From Candidatus Zixiibacteriota bacterium (GTDB lineage Bacteria; Zixibacteria; MSB-5A5; GN15; JAAZOE01): a stretch of DNA of 64,000 nt. The first letter of the stretch is position 1, and every line of letters begins with the position of its first letter. Of this stretch, positions 18,602 to 27,893 are shown piece by piece. The notes below the pieces were generated by a model that had not been told where the DNA came from, made no database searches, and saw only the letters and a list, made by a program, of their open reading frames with translations. The position numbers and the translations under genes are program-made. The stretch covers positions 96,381 through 160,380 of the forward strand of contig JAGLON010000018.1 of NCBI GenBank assembly GCA_023138975.1. The letters are read 5' to 3'.

Positions 18602-19839
18602 AGTCCCAATTCCTTAATAATAATCTCAGCCGTTTTATTGGAAACAGATTCCGTTTGGCCGGAAAGGGATTCAAAACCTGCTGACCCGTCTTTGATTTTT
18701 TGAATGATCGCTTTTATATCGTTGGCATTGGCTACCTGTGCGCCCCAATTACTTGCAAGAATTTTCTCGGATACTTCGGCGACATTAAAAACCGAGGAGC
18801 CGAATATAACCGGTCCGCCCGCCAATACCGGTTCCATAAGATTGTGTCCGCCGATGTCAGTCAGGGTGCCTCCGACAAATGAGATATCAGCCCCATAAAA
18901 AAGCTCTTTCAATATGCCCATCTTATCCATCAGTATCAATCGCTCACGACCCTGAAATGACTTTTTCTCACTATAGAGGCAATACGGTAAATTGTGAGAG
19001 TCTAAGATTTCTTTTACCTCATCCAAACGTTCTAAATGCCGGGGAGCAATCAGAACTTTCAAGTCACCAAACTCCCTTATTGCCTCACAAATAATTTCTT
19101 CCTCACCCGGACGAGTCGAGGCTGCTAAAAAAAAGGTATCAGTATTTCTCAATCCTAATTTTTCTCTCACAGATGCTCGTTTTACAGAATTATCTTCATT
19201 ATCATCTGAATCATATTTGACATTACCGAGAACCGATATTATTGACGCATCCGCGCCAATGGATTCAATTCTTTCGGCATCTTTATCCGACTGCATAAGA
19301 AACTTGCGATAGACAGCAAATGCTTTTGATAACGGCCCCCGGAAATGGCGGTACTGTGATGTTGACTTACCGGATAATCGACCGTTGGCCAAGATGACAG
19401 GTACATTGTATTTTTTACAGAAGGTCAAAAAATACGGCCAGATCTCCGTTTCAACGATAACAATACCCTTTGGGTTAAAACGAGCGAAAATTCTCCTCAA
19501 CGGGAAATAACAATCCAGCGGAAAATAAAAGACCGCCTTGGCGTCGGGGAATTTATTAATTGCTAATTCCTGACCGGTTTTAGTATAGGTGGATATGACA
19601 TAGTTAAATTCGGGGTTAATATTCTTGATAGCGCTTACTATCCGTTCCAATACGCCTACTTCACCAACCGAAGAAGCATGCAGCCAAATCACATTGGCGC
19701 CTTGAATGGATTCAAATAACTTCCGGTCGACTCCACGTCGATGTTTCCATTCACGCGCGGCGTTACTTTGTTTATAAATGAAAACCGGCCAGGCGAGAAA
19801 GTAAACCAGATTAACAAAGTATTTATAGATAGTCAGCAT
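18598..19839 (-). CDS. waaA: Kdo transferase (3-deoxy-D-manno-octulosonate transferase)
   Basis: This 413-aa membrane-anchored glycosyltransferase adds Kdo to lipid IVA. It has an N-terminal membrane segment, then the Kdo transferase N domain (WLHASSVGEVGVLERIV, with the conserved glutamate, and IVIVETEIWPYFL). A GT-B C-terminal half follows (LAASTRPGEEEIIC, LIAPRHLERL, FVGGTLTDIGGHNLMEPVLAG). It overlaps the end of lpxB by seven bases and lpxK by four, as part of a compact LPS-core operon. Confidence 0.92.
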   Translation of the reverse strand: MLTIYKYFVNLVYFLAWPVFIYKQSNAAREWKHRRGVDRKLFESIQGANVIWLHASSVGEVGVLERIVSAIKNINPEFNYVISTYTKTGQELAINKFPDAKAVFYFPLDCYFPLRRIFARFNPKGIVIVETEIWPYFLTFCKKYNVPVILANGRLSGKSTSQYRHFRGPLSKAFAVYRKFLMQSDKDAERIESIGADASIISVLGNVKYDSDDNEDNSVKRASVREKLGLRNTDTFFLAASTRPGEEEIICEAIREFGDLKVLIAPRHLERLDEVKEILDSHNLPYCLYSEKKSFQGRERLILMDKMGILKELFYGADISFVGGTLTDIGGHNLMEPVLAGGPVIFGSSVFNVAEVSEKILASNWGAQVANANDIKAIIQKIKDGSAGFESLSGQTESVSNKTAEIIIKELGL

Positions 19840-20972
19840 AAACCAACCGCCTTGTTAATCTCTTTGAAAGCCCGCAATGCGGAACTCCCCGCTCCCAGCT
19901 TTTCTTTCACAGTTACTATATCTATGATCATTTGAGCGTATCTGGCTTTATCCTGAATAATTTCAAGAGCCGTATCAGAGATTGATTCCGCTGTCGCCTT
20001 ATCCTGTATTAATTCCGGTACAATTTTCCGCCCCGCAACAATATTCACCATCCCGATCGTATCAAGTTTTACTAATCGCTTAGCGATTTGGTAGGTCAAA
20101 GCTCCGGTTTTATATATCACCACCATCGGCGTTTTAAAAAACGCTGTTTCGATTGTGGCTGTGCCCGATGAAACGATAACTAACTCCGAGCCATTCATTA
20201 TTTCCGGAGTTCTTCCGACAACCACCGGAATATCAGCATCTCCGATGATGTTTTTATAGAGATGCTCTGGCACATTGTCGACTCCGGCGATTATAAATTG
20301 GACATCATCGATTTCGTATCGCATGAGCTTTGCGGCTCCAATCAAAGAAGGGAGCATTCTTTTGACTTCCTGGATTCGTGAACCGGGCAGTAATCCAATC
20401 GTTCTGTTTTTCATTCCAAGGTTTTCACGGCAAGCGGTTTTATCAGGAGTTTCCGCATACCTGTCGACAATCGGGTGACCGCTAAAGACTGCGTTCACGC
20501 CATGTTCTTTATAAAACTGTTCTTCGAAGGGAAAAATAACCAGCATCAAATCAACTAATCGTTTTATCTTGGCAATACGACCTTTCCCCCAGGCCCATAC
20601 TTGAGGCGAAATATAATATATAATAGGAATACCCAAATGCTTAACTTTTTCAGCTAACCTTAGATTGAATCCCGGATAATCCATAAGTATTATCGCTTTG
20701 GGGCTCAACAGCTCAATTTCTTTGGCCGCTTTTGTCAGTAGATTCCTGAAAAAGAAAAACTTGGGCAGCACTTCCCAAAATCCTAAAACCGCTAACTCTT
20801 TATAATCGGCCAGAGGTTTCAGGCCAGCTTCCTGCATTTTCTTTCCGCCCAAACCAAAAACAGTCACCCGACCACAGGCGCGAGTAACTTCCTCGATTAA
20901 TGACTGTCCATAGTAATCTGCCGAAGGATCGCCGGCACTAATAAATATAGATGTTCTACTGTTCATGGGCAT
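19833..20972 (-). CDS. lpxB: Lipid A disaccharide synthase
   Basis: This glycosyltransferase of about 379 aa joins lipid X and UDP-diacylglucosamine. The recognised blocks are FISAGDPSADYYGQSLIEE (in most family members GExSGD), FGLGGKKMQEAGL, MDYPGFNLRLA, YYISPQVWAWGKGR, GHPIVDRY, LLPGSRIQEVKRMLP and SSGTATIETAFF. The N-terminal motif has AGDPSAD in place of the common AGEASGD. Two ATGs (20972 and 20966) and an upstream TTG are possible starts. I use 20972, inside the end of the oxidoreductase gene. Confidence 0.9.
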   Translation of the reverse strand: MPMNSRTSIFISAGDPSADYYGQSLIEEVTRACGRVTVFGLGGKKMQEAGLKPLADYKELAVLGFWEVLPKFFFFRNLLTKAAKEIELLSPKAIILMDYPGFNLRLAEKVKHLGIPIIYYISPQVWAWGKGRIAKIKRLVDLMLVIFPFEEQFYKEHGVNAVFSGHPIVDRYAETPDKTACRENLGMKNRTIGLLPGSRIQEVKRMLPSLIGAAKLMRYEIDDVQFIIAGVDNVPEHLYKNIIGDADIPVVVGRTPEIMNGSELVIVSSGTATIETAFFKTPMVVIYKTGALTYQIAKRLVKLDTIGMVNIVAGRKIVPELIQDKATAESISDTALEIIQDKARYAQMIIDIVTVKEKLGAGSSALRAFKEINKAVGLC

Positions 20973-21948
20973 GAAGTGTATCCGCCGCTTTTTTACTTTC
21001 TTCAATCACCCGTAAAGCAACCTCTAACGCTTCACGGCCTTCAGCACCTGTTACGGCTGGCGGAGTGTCATTAATGATACAATCAGCAAAGGAGATCAAC
21101 TCGGCTTCCAGCATATCCTGAGCTTTATTTCCTTTTTGTAAAAAGCCGATTTTCTTGCCCGACTCACCGAGAGGAATGGCAAATTCTCCGGCAGCAGGAG
21201 AATCACCAAGGAGGCGATACAAATCGGCCTGCTTCTTGGCCAGATCCAATGAAAAATAACCGGAAGATTGAAATATCCGGAGCTTACGCATGGCTTGCAG
21301 AGATATACGGCTGGCTGTCAAGTTTGCTACCGCACCGTTTTCAAAAGTAAGGCGGGCATTGGCAATATCATCGGTGTCGGAAATAACGCTTACTGCTGAG
21401 GCAGCAATAGCTTTCACCGGCGACTGAATTAGATGCAAGACCAGATCAATGTCATGAATCATCAAATCCAGAACAACCGCGACATCAGCTCCCCGAGGAT
21501 TAAATGCTGCCAGCCTGTGGGCCTCAACAAAACTCGGCCGGATATCATATTCGCTCAGAGCATGCAAAGCCGGATTGAATCGCTCGATATGACCCACCGT
21601 TAGTTTAACACCTTTTTTCTCAGCTGCTGTTATAATTTTATCCGCGTCTTCGAGATTGGACGCAATCGGTTTTTCCACCAAAACATGTTTTCCAGCACCA
21701 ATAGCCTTCAGAGCAACATCACAATGATTAGAGGTCGTCGTCACAATTGAAACTGCGTCACAATGACTCAACAGGTCTTCCAGTGAATCAAAACCCTGAC
21801 ATTTTATCTCAGATGCGATTTGTTCAGCTCGTGAACTATCAATATCATAGATTCCGACCAGATCTATCGTTTCTATTCGAGATGCCCACCGGGCATGATG
21901 CTGCCCCAATCCCCCGACTCCAATAACTCCGTATTTAATTTTTTTCAT
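20956..21948 (-). CDS. Gfo/Idh/MocA-family oxidoreductase in the lipid A operon
   Basis: This 330-aa NAD(P)-dependent dehydrogenase has a Rossmann motif YGVIGVGGLGQHHARW, the family signature HVLVEKPIASN and the H-x-x-x-D region MIHDIDLVLHL. It sits between lpxA and lpxB, overlapping the latter. GnnA, which oxidises the 3-OH of UDP-GlcNAc so that GnnB can make the 3-amino sugar for amide-linked lipid A, occupies a similar place in some lineages. No GnnB aminotransferase is in the window, so a GnnA role is a guess. The ATG at 21948 has an AAGG ribosome site; the frame is open to a GTG at 21972. Confidence 0.8.
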   Translation of the reverse strand: MKKIKYGVIGVGGLGQHHARWASRIETIDLVGIYDIDSSRAEQIASEIKCQGFDSLEDLLSHCDAVSIVTTTSNHCDVALKAIGAGKHVLVEKPIASNLEDADKIITAAEKKGVKLTVGHIERFNPALHALSEYDIRPSFVEAHRLAAFNPRGADVAVVLDLMIHDIDLVLHLIQSPVKAIAASAVSVISDTDDIANARLTFENGAVANLTASRISLQAMRKLRIFQSSGYFSLDLAKKQADLYRLLGDSPAAGEFAIPLGESGKKIGFLQKGNKAQDMLEAELISFADCIINDTPPAVTGAEGREALEVALRVIEESKKAADTLHAHEQ

Positions 21949-21967
21949 ATCTGCCTTATACACAAAA

Positions 21968-22004
21968 GCCACCCGACAAGCGAGTGGCTCCCACCAGCCG
22001 GTGG
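21968..22004. repeat. Pair of REP-like hairpins between lpxA and the oxidoreductase
   Basis: GCCACCCGACAAGCGAGTGGC is a hairpin-forming unit, followed at once by a second stem CCACC-AGCC-GGTGG. Read on the minus strand the first unit begins GGGAGCCACTCGCTTG, resembling the GGGTGCCCCACAGCTTG hairpin at 24356-24380 beside the RAYT remnant. Confidence 0.5.
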
Positions 22005-22025
22005 TTAAATTATCTATTTACAACG

Positions 22026-22796
22026 CTATTTGGTAATCCCGCGTCCCGATGAATTTTCAATAAACCGCAAAACGACTTCCACTTCGGGCGTTTTCTCAAT
22101 TTCATCCCTAATGCTGGCCACGGCTTGTTTTGTATTCAAGTTTGAGAAAAATAATCTCTTGAATACTTTCTGGAGCATCCCGATAGCTTCACGAGAGAAC
22201 CCGCGTCGGCGCAGTCCGATTATATTCAGCCCCATTACTTTTAACGGATATCCTCCCACCATCGAATAGGGACAAACATCCTGAGGCACTCGAAAACCTC
22301 CGCCTATCATAACATGAGCACCGATATGCACAAACTGATGGACCGGAACAATCCCTCCGATAATAGCATGATCGTCAATGTGAATATGCCCGGCCAGGTT
22401 GACCGAATTAGCTAAAATCACGTTATTGCCAATTTTGCAATCATGCGCAATATGCGAATAGGCCATTAATAAACAATTCATCCCGACATCGGATGAGCCG
22501 CTTTCGTTAGTTCCCCTATTGAAGGTAGCGTATTCGCGGATTATTGTATTATCGCCGACATTCGCCAGAGAATCCTCACCCTCAAATTTCAAATCCTGAG
22601 GTACCGATCCAATTACCGCCCCGGTATAAACTTGAACGTTTTTACCCAGGCGGGCGCCGGATGAAAGTTGAACGTGAGAACCTATTTTACTGCCTTCACC
22701 AACGACTACGTTGTCTTCAATAACGGTAAATGGTCCCACTTCCACCGAATCATGAATTTCAGCCTTGGAAGATACAATTGCGGTTTTATGAATCAT
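22026..22796 (-). CDS. lpxA: UDP-N-acetylglucosamine acyltransferase
   Basis: This 256-aa left-handed parallel beta-helix enzyme makes the first committed acylation of lipid A. Hexapeptide repeats fill residues 1-190 (for example VEVGPFTVIEDNVVVGEG). The catalytic histidine lies in MAYSHIAHDCKIGNNV, and the G-x-x-H-type block is GGIVPVHQFVHIGAHVMIGG. The C-terminal helices contain GLRRRGFSREAIGML. Its start codon overlaps the lpxC-fabZ stop as ATGA. The neighbouring oxidoreductase raises the possibility of a 3-amino sugar substrate. Confidence 0.94.
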   Translation of the reverse strand: MIHKTAIVSSKAEIHDSVEVGPFTVIEDNVVVGEGSKIGSHVQLSSGARLGKNVQVYTGAVIGSVPQDLKFEGEDSLANVGDNTIIREYATFNRGTNESGSSDVGMNCLLMAYSHIAHDCKIGNNVILANSVNLAGHIHIDDHAIIGGIVPVHQFVHIGAHVMIGGGFRVPQDVCPYSMVGGYPLKVMGLNIIGLRRRGFSREAIGMLQKVFKRLFFSNLNTKQAVASIRDEIEKTPEVEVVLRFIENSSGRGITK

Positions 22797-24184
22797 CGGT
22801 CTATAATTGCCGCCATGAATTTCGCCTGAGTGACTAATGTATCACCTACATAAGTCTTCGCCTCCATGCGGCAGGTTCCTCTTCTAAAGGATATCATTTC
22901 CAATTCAAAACGAAGTTGATCCCCCGGAACAACCGGTTTACGGAATTTAACTCCGTCAATCGACATAAAATATACAACTTTTTCTTCGGGATTCTCAATA
23001 GCATTAAGCAACAGTATTCCGCCCGCTTGAGCCATCGCCTCCACCACTAACACGCCCGGCATGATAGGGTGTCCGGGGAAATGCCCGTTAAAGAACGGTT
23101 CATTGATCGTCACATTCTTAATTGCGACGACACTTTTACCAGGATCCAGATCCAGAATACGGTCAATGAGCAGGAACGGATAGCGATGCGGCATGATTTT
23201 CATTATGCCATTTATATCCAGAAACGCTTTTGAACTGGATTGGCTGTATTTACTCGCGATTTTCTTCTTTTGGTACAGCGAACGAAGTTTCTTAACTAAT
23301 TCGACATTCGCTTTATGCCCCGAACGAGCCGCAAGGATATGTCCTTTAATCGGCACCCCGATAAGAGTCAGATCGCCCAGTAAATCAAGCGCTTTATGAC
23401 GAACCGGCTCATTATAAAACCTTAACGGGATATCATTGATAATACCGGTCTTGCCAACGAATGCTTCGTCCTTCAAATTGAGCGCCTTGCGAATTCGATC
23501 AACTTCAATCTGACCGCCATTGGAATCATAAATCACAATCGCGTTGTCAATCCCGCCGCCTTTTATGAGCCCCTGCCCTTTTAGCATCTCGACTTCGGAC
23601 AGGAAACAAAAGGTCCGGGCCGCCGCAAATTCCTGAGCAAATTCTTTTTCCAAATCAACCAGTGATGTGTACTGCGTTCCAAGCGCCGGGTTGGCGTAAT
23701 CAATCATAAAAGTAATGCGAAAATCATCGGAAGGAGTAACAACAATATCAACTTTCCGGTCCGGTTCTGAGTACGACATCGCCTTATCTACTTCAAGATA
23801 CTCTTTTTCTTCATCAAAATCCCGAAACCCTGCCGCTTGTAGGATATCCACAAACGGTTTGGCTGAACCGTCGCATACCGGCGGTTCCGGCCCTGATAGT
23901 TCAATAAGGACATTGTCGATTCCGAGTCCGGTTAAGGCCGCCAGAACATGTTCAACCGTATGAACAACAGCTTCCCCAATACCGATTGTTGTGCCGCGCG
24001 AAATATCTATAACATGATCTATATCAGCCGGAATCAGCTCCGAATCAGGCAAATCCGCGCGCTTGAATTTTATCCCGTGATCTACATCAGTCGGCTTGAA
24101 AGTTATCGTCGATCCTTCACCGGTATGCAGTCCCATGCCGCTAAGACTGGTCTCTCGGGTAATCGTCCTCTTATTCTTATACAT
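22793..24184 (-). CDS. lpxC/fabZ: Bifunctional UDP-3-O-acyl-GlcNAc deacetylase / 3-hydroxyacyl-ACP dehydratase (LpxC-FabZ fusion)
   Basis: This is a 463-aa fusion. The LpxC part (about 1-300) has the zinc ligands in [12 protein letters not shown] and [14 protein letters not shown] and the [15 protein letters not shown] block. The FabZ part (about 315-460) is a hot-dog dehydratase with [13 protein letters not shown], catalytic histidine in [12 protein letters not shown] and glutamate in [10 protein letters not shown]. One chain therefore serves lipid A and fatty acid synthesis. The fusion is known in Bacteroidetes, Chlorobi and relatives. The ATG at 24184 is chosen over a near-cognate start nine bases upstream because it has a weak AAGG site. 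It leads the lpx operon. Confidence 0.95.
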   Translation of the reverse strand: MYKNKRTITRETSLSGMGLHTGEGSTITFKPTDVDHGIKFKRADLPDSELIPADIDHVIDISRGTTIGIGEAVVHTVEHVLAALTGLGIDNVLIELSGPEPPVCDGSAKPFVDILQAAGFRDFDEEKEYLEVDKAMSYSEPDRKVDIVVTPSDDFRITFMIDYANPALGTQYTSLVDLEKEFAQEFAAARTFCFLSEVEMLKGQGLIKGGGIDNAIVIYDSNGGQIEVDRIRKALNLKDEAFVGKTGIINDIPLRFYNEPVRHKALDLLGDLTLIGVPIKGHILAARSGHKANVELVKKLRSLYQKKKIASKYSQSSSKAFLDINGIMKIMPHRYPFLLIDRILDLDPGKSVVAIKNVTINEPFFNGHFPGHPIMPGVLVVEAMAQAGGILLLNAIENPEEKVVYFMSIDGVKFRKPVVPGDQLRFELEMISFRRGTCRMEAKTYVGDTLVTQAKFMAAIIDR

Positions 24185-24355
24185 ACATCTCAACCTTAAG
24201 AAGTTAGGACTGCTATATAGGCAAATAACAGGCTATTTTCAAGAAAAAACTTTGTGTTGATCACACTGATTCAGGGTGTATCTGAGAGCAGTAAATTCAC
24301 CGCAGAATTGTCAATGCCTAAAACATCACACTTCAAAACAAAAAGAATATAGCAT

Positions 24356-24380
24356 GGGTGCCCCACAGCTTGCTGTGGGA
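24356..24380. repeat. REP-like hairpin next to RAYT remnant
   Basis: GGGTG is followed by CCCCACAGCTTGCTGTGGGA, a 7-bp perfect stem around GCTTG. It lies about 85 bases before the RAYT coding start. Single hairpins flanking a RAYT gene are the expected substrate of that transposase family. Confidence 0.6.
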
Positions 24381-24463
24381 TAAATGTCATATTCGTAACA
24401 ATAATAACAACATAATTTGTGTTTGTGATAGTATATTCATATTAGGATTCATATATTTACGCT

Positions 24464-24811
24464 ATGCCAAAGTTACGACACCTTGATAATCTAGGCACAG
24501 CACGCTTTATAACTTTCAGTAGTTATAGACGGAGGAAGTATCTTCTTGAATCGGGAACGCCTGAGCTGGTTATTAAACATTTGAAGGAAGTCGGAAAGAA
24601 GCACTTGATCAAGTACTGGGGATATGTCATAATGCCTGAGCACGTGCATTTGGTTCTGATGCCCCCGGAAAACACGAAACTCGGATTAGTAGTTAGGGAA
24701 ATAAAATCTAAGATGGCTCGTGAGTATTTTTCCACAAGGCCTGATATTAGAAACGGTTGTCGAATATTCTGGCAAAAGCGTTGTAAGGAGGGTGGTAAAA
24801 AAGATGAATGA
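24464..24811 (+). pseudogene. Truncated REP-associated tyrosine transposase (RAYT, IS200/IS605-like)
   Basis: The first 106 codons match a Y1 transposase: start PKLRHLDNLGTARFITFSSY, the HUH motif in MPEHVHLVLMPPE, and IKSKMAREYFS ahead of CRIFWQKRC. Intact relatives continue after QKRC(Y)D with the catalytic-tyrosine helix and about 40 more residues. Here homology ends near 24782 and the frame closes after KEGGKKDE. The catalytic tyrosine region is absent, so the enzyme should be dead. The junction coincides with the leader (AAGGAGG) of the next small gene, suggesting that a deletion or insertion fused the two. Confidence 0.75.
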
Positions 24812-25130
24812 TCCCCAGATTGAATATCCCGTTTATTTGGTTGATCGTGGCAACTGGATGATTGTAATTAGTAATCAAACTGAGATAATTTGCGGGATTG
24901 AGTCAATTGATATCGAAGATGACGAATATTTGGGATGGGATTCAAATGGACGAAAAGTCGGACTATATTTGGATTCCGGGAGGCATATTGGCATTAAGTT
25001 GATTTCCCATGATTGTTATATTCATGAACTAATAACAGCCATATTGGCTTTTGCTAAAACTGCCAAAAAAAAGGTTGCTTTTACGCCAAGTAAAGAAAAT
25101 TTATCCCCATATGAACTTTTATGGAGGTAG
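24804..25130 (+). CDS. Hypothetical protein, 108 aa
   Basis: A small acidic protein starts MNDPQIEYPVYLVDRGNWM and ends SPYELLWR. It has no signal peptide or membrane segment. An AGGAGGG ribosome site lies about 12 bases before the ATG at 24804, and the frame overlaps the broken RAYT end by eight bases. Longer upstream starts in the same frame read through the RAYT sequence and are rejected. I do not recognise the family. Its hydrophobic/charged pattern looks like a folded cytoplasmic domain. It may be cargo left after rearrangement at this scar. Confidence 0.5.
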   Translation: MNDPQIEYPVYLVDRGNWMIVISNQTEIICGIESIDIEDDEYLGWDSNGRKVGLYLDSGRHIGIKLISHDCYIHELITAILAFAKTAKKKVAFTPSKENLSPYELLWR

Positions 25131-25180
25131 ATAGATTTATAAATAATATATGGGATTAATTATAAGAATTGATTATTGTG

Positions 25181-25206
25181 GTTGGCGTACGTCCCCGTGC
25201 GCCAAC
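25181..25206. repeat. Hairpin-forming inverted repeat
   Basis: GTTGGCGTAC and GTGCGCCAAC form a 10-bp stem (one G-T pair) around GTCCCC. There is no T run after it, so it is not a normal terminator. It lies at the right edge of the RAYT scar. Confidence 0.5.
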
Positions 25207-25288
25207 AGTTAGAAAAAATCTACAGACTTAAGGCACACGACTCTGAATTTTAAAACATAGCTTGATTTTTATTTTGTAGAAGTTATAG

Positions 25289-25795
25289 CTACTCTAATTC
25301 CCGCATGGCGCGGATGACATCATACGGTTCTTTCGCCTGCATTAATTTATCGCCGAGACCGTCGAACATTATCATTTCAGAGAGAGCTTTGAACGCTTTC
25401 AGATACATTCCGTCTTCATACGGCGGGGCCGCCATAATGAAAAAATGATTCACCGGCATATCATCAATGGCATCGTACTCATATCCCTCTAAACTTCTGC
25501 CATAGCCAATCATAAATTCCTTGGCCTGCATAGAGCGGATATGCGGAATAGCGAATCCGCTTCCGATACCGGTCGAGGCTTTCTTTTCCCGGTTAATAAA
25601 ATCAAGAAACAGCTTGTTCTGGTTCCCGATTTTCCCGGTTGGGTCAAGCACTCCGATAAGATCGAGTAGAATAGCTTCTTTGACATGATTCAGCCATTTT
25701 TTCCGGCTGCCGTTTTCCGCCATCTCGGGAAGTTTAATAGACATATCAAGCTTAATAAGCTCAGGTGTCATATGTCGTGTAATATTAAAACCCAT
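25289..25795 (-). CDS. PTS EIIA-type (PtsN-like) regulatory protein
   Basis: This 168-aa cytoplasmic protein has an EIIA type-2 fold. The phospho-accepting histidine lies in GIGSGFAIPHIRSMQ, within the usual block of nitrogen-PTS EIIA proteins. A FFIMAAPPYEDGMYLKA block follows (canonical LlvaPe.....HL). It has an AAAGGAACC ribosome site. No EIIB, EIIC, HPr or rpoN is nearby, so it is probably a regulatory relay protein rather than part of a sugar transporter. The partner is unknown. Confidence 0.75.
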   Translation of the reverse strand: MGFNITRHMTPELIKLDMSIKLPEMAENGSRKKWLNHVKEAILLDLIGVLDPTGKIGNQNKLFLDFINREKKASTGIGSGFAIPHIRSMQAKEFMIGYGRSLEGYEYDAIDDMPVNHFFIMAAPPYEDGMYLKAFKALSEMIMFDGLGDKLMQAKEPYDVIRAMRELE

Positions 25796-26060
25796 GGTTC
25801 CTTTTATCGGTCAAATCCTGCTATAAAATTAGGCCACACTATATATAAATAACCCGCCCCGGTCAAGGACGTTCCGCAAAATGTCTTTAAATACCCTCGG
25901 TACCAAAATATATTCATGCCCCTTGACAATCGGGAAGATATTAAATAGCTTTTTAGTCTTGGGTAATAAAGATAGGATTTGGGCACAGTTAACCTTTATT
26001 ACCCTCAAACCGATAAAAAGGTATGAACTTTTTGTAACTCAACAACTTTGGGGTGTAGCT

Positions 26061-27893
26061 TTGGCGCATTTTTCGGAAATACAAAGAACTGTCACATGTG
26101 GTGAACTAAATAGTAGTCATATTGGGCAAGCGGCGACTTTAAACGGCTGGGTACAGGAATATAGAAATCTTGGTGGCTTGCTATTCATAGACTTACGTGA
26201 CAGATACGGCATAACTCAGGTTGTCTTTCATCCTGAGCATGTAACCAAAGAGGTTATGGACAAGGCTGCATCCTGCCGTCATGAATATGTTATTGCGGCG
26301 ATTGGAACCGTTCAAGCCCGTCCCGATGGTACCGTCAATAAAAAGATGAAAACCGGTATGATTGAGGTTGACTGCAACGCTATTGAGATTCTGGCGGAAT
26401 CAGAAACACCTCCCTTTGAAATCGCTGACGAGACCCATGCCCGTGAAGAGTTACGACTCGAATACCGTTATTTGGACTTACGACGCGGACCGCTTCAGGA
26501 AAAAATGCGAATTCGACACGAATCGACTATTGCTATACGAGAATATCTTAACGGCCAGGGATTCTATGAGATCGAAACTCCTATCCTCATGCGTTCAACC
26601 CCGGAAGGCGCACGCGACTATGTTGTTCCCAGCCGGGTTCAGCCGGGAACTTTTTACGCTCTGCCTCAATCCCCGCAACTGTTAAAACAAATTCTTATGA
26701 TTTCCGGGTATGATAAATATTTCCAACTGGCTCGCTGTCTTCGTGATGAGGATCTCCGGGCCGACCGTCAACCGGAACATACTCAAATAGATATGGAAAT
26801 GTCATTTGTAACCGAGGACGACATTCTTGAAAACGCCGAGGGGATGTTTGGCCACCTGTGGAAAAAAGTACTCGGTGTCGATTTGGAAACTTCCTTTCCC
26901 CGTTACTCGTATGAAGAAGTAATGAATCGCTGGGGTATCGACAAGCCGGATCTTCGTTTTGGAATGGAGTTGTTTGATCTTGCCGATGAAGTCAAGGACT
27001 GCGGCTTTAAGGTCTTTACTTCGACCCTTGAGAAAGGCGGCCGGGTCAAAGGTATCACCTATAAAGGCGGCGGAGGCCTATCCCGCAAGCAAATAGGTGA
27101 GCTGGATACTCTGGCCAGAGAAAACGGCGCCGGTGGCCTGGCCTATTTCCTGCGTGCCGAAGCCGGTGACAAAAGCCCGATTCTAAAATTTGTAGGCGAA
27201 GAAATCGCTCAAAAAATATTCGCCAAGGCTAATGCTGAAGTTGGTGATGCCGTATTGATAATAGCGGATATGCCAATTAAGACAGAGTCCATATTGGGAC
27301 AATTACGACTGCATATAGGAAAAACTACCGGCTTGATAGACAACTCAAAATGGGACTTTCTTTGGGTTACCAAATTCCCGTTATTTGAGTATAATGAAGA
27401 TGCCGGACGGTTTGACGCTATGCATAATATCGTATCCAGTCCTTGTGAAGAGGATATGGAGCTTATCGAGCAAGGATTTTCAACCGACTTGGAACCAACA
27501 GACTATAATCATCCATGGCGCAGAGTAAGAGCCAATCAGTATGATTTGGTCCTGAACGGAAGCGAGATCGCATCGGGCGGTATCAGGATTCATCAGAGCG
27601 ATATGCAGATGAAGATCCTCAATATTCTGGGCATGTCGGATGAGCGCGCCGAAGCAATGTTCGGGTTCTTACTTAAGGCTTTAAAATATGGTGCTCCTCC
27701 TCATGGAGGACTGGCTCCGGGACTTGACCGTATCGTGGCCCTGATGACCGGGTCGGATTCTATTCGGGACGTTATCGCATTTCCGAAAACAACCAATGCT
27801 TCTTCATTGATGGATGGAGCTCCGTCCACAATTGATGAGGAACAATTAGATGAATTGGGTTTACAAATCGTAAAGAAAAAAACAGAGGGTTAA
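26061..27893 (+). CDS. aspS: Aspartyl-tRNA synthetase
   Basis: This class II synthetase is about 610 aa. It has the OB-fold anticodon domain (GWVQEYRNLGGLLFIDLRDR), motif 2 region (FQLARCLRDEDLRADRQPEH, QIDMEMSF), the bacterial GAD insertion (about 300-410) and motif 3 (GLAPGLDRIVALMTG). The frame is open far upstream to 25881 without family similarity. Normal AspRS proteins start about 10 residues before CGEL, so I place the start at a TTG at 26061, preceded by GGGGTG. A TTGACA lies at 25923, but its -10 box is weak. phoH follows directly after the stop. Confidence 0.92.
   Translation: MAHFSEIQRTVTCGELNSSHIGQAATLNGWVQEYRNLGGLLFIDLRDRYGITQVVFHPEHVTKEVMDKAASCRHEYVIAAIGTVQARPDGTVNKKMKTGMIEVDCNAIEILAESETPPFEIADETHAREELRLEYRYLDLRRGPLQEKMRIRHESTIAIREYLNGQGFYEIETPILMRSTPEGARDYVVPSRVQPGTFYALPQSPQLLKQILMISGYDKYFQLARCLRDEDLRADRQPEHTQIDMEMSFVTEDDILENAEGMFGHLWKKVLGVDLETSFPRYSYEEVMNRWGIDKPDLRFGMELFDLADEVKDCGFKVFTSTLEKGGRVKGITYKGGGGLSRKQIGELDTLARENGAGGLAYFLRAEAGDKSPILKFVGEEIAQKIFAKANAEVGDAVLIIADMPIKTESILGQLRLHIGKTTGLIDNSKWDFLWVTKFPLFEYNEDAGRFDAMHNIVSSPCEEDMELIEQGFSTDLEPTDYNHPWRRVRANQYDLVLNGSEIASGGIRIHQSDMQMKILNILGMSDERAEAMFGFLLKALKYGAPPHGGLAPGLDRIVALMTGSDSIRDVIAFPKTTNASSLMDGAPSTIDEEQLDELGLQIVKKKTEG

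Noticed and set aside
24720-24803. Longer start for the 108-aa gene
   Set aside because: The extra codons read through RAYT sequence in another frame; the ATG at 24804 has the ribosome site.
25923-25951. Promoter for aspS starting with TTGACA
   Set aside because: The -35 is perfect but the hexamer at the right distance (TAGCTT) matches the -10 consensus weakly; not strong enough to list as a feature.
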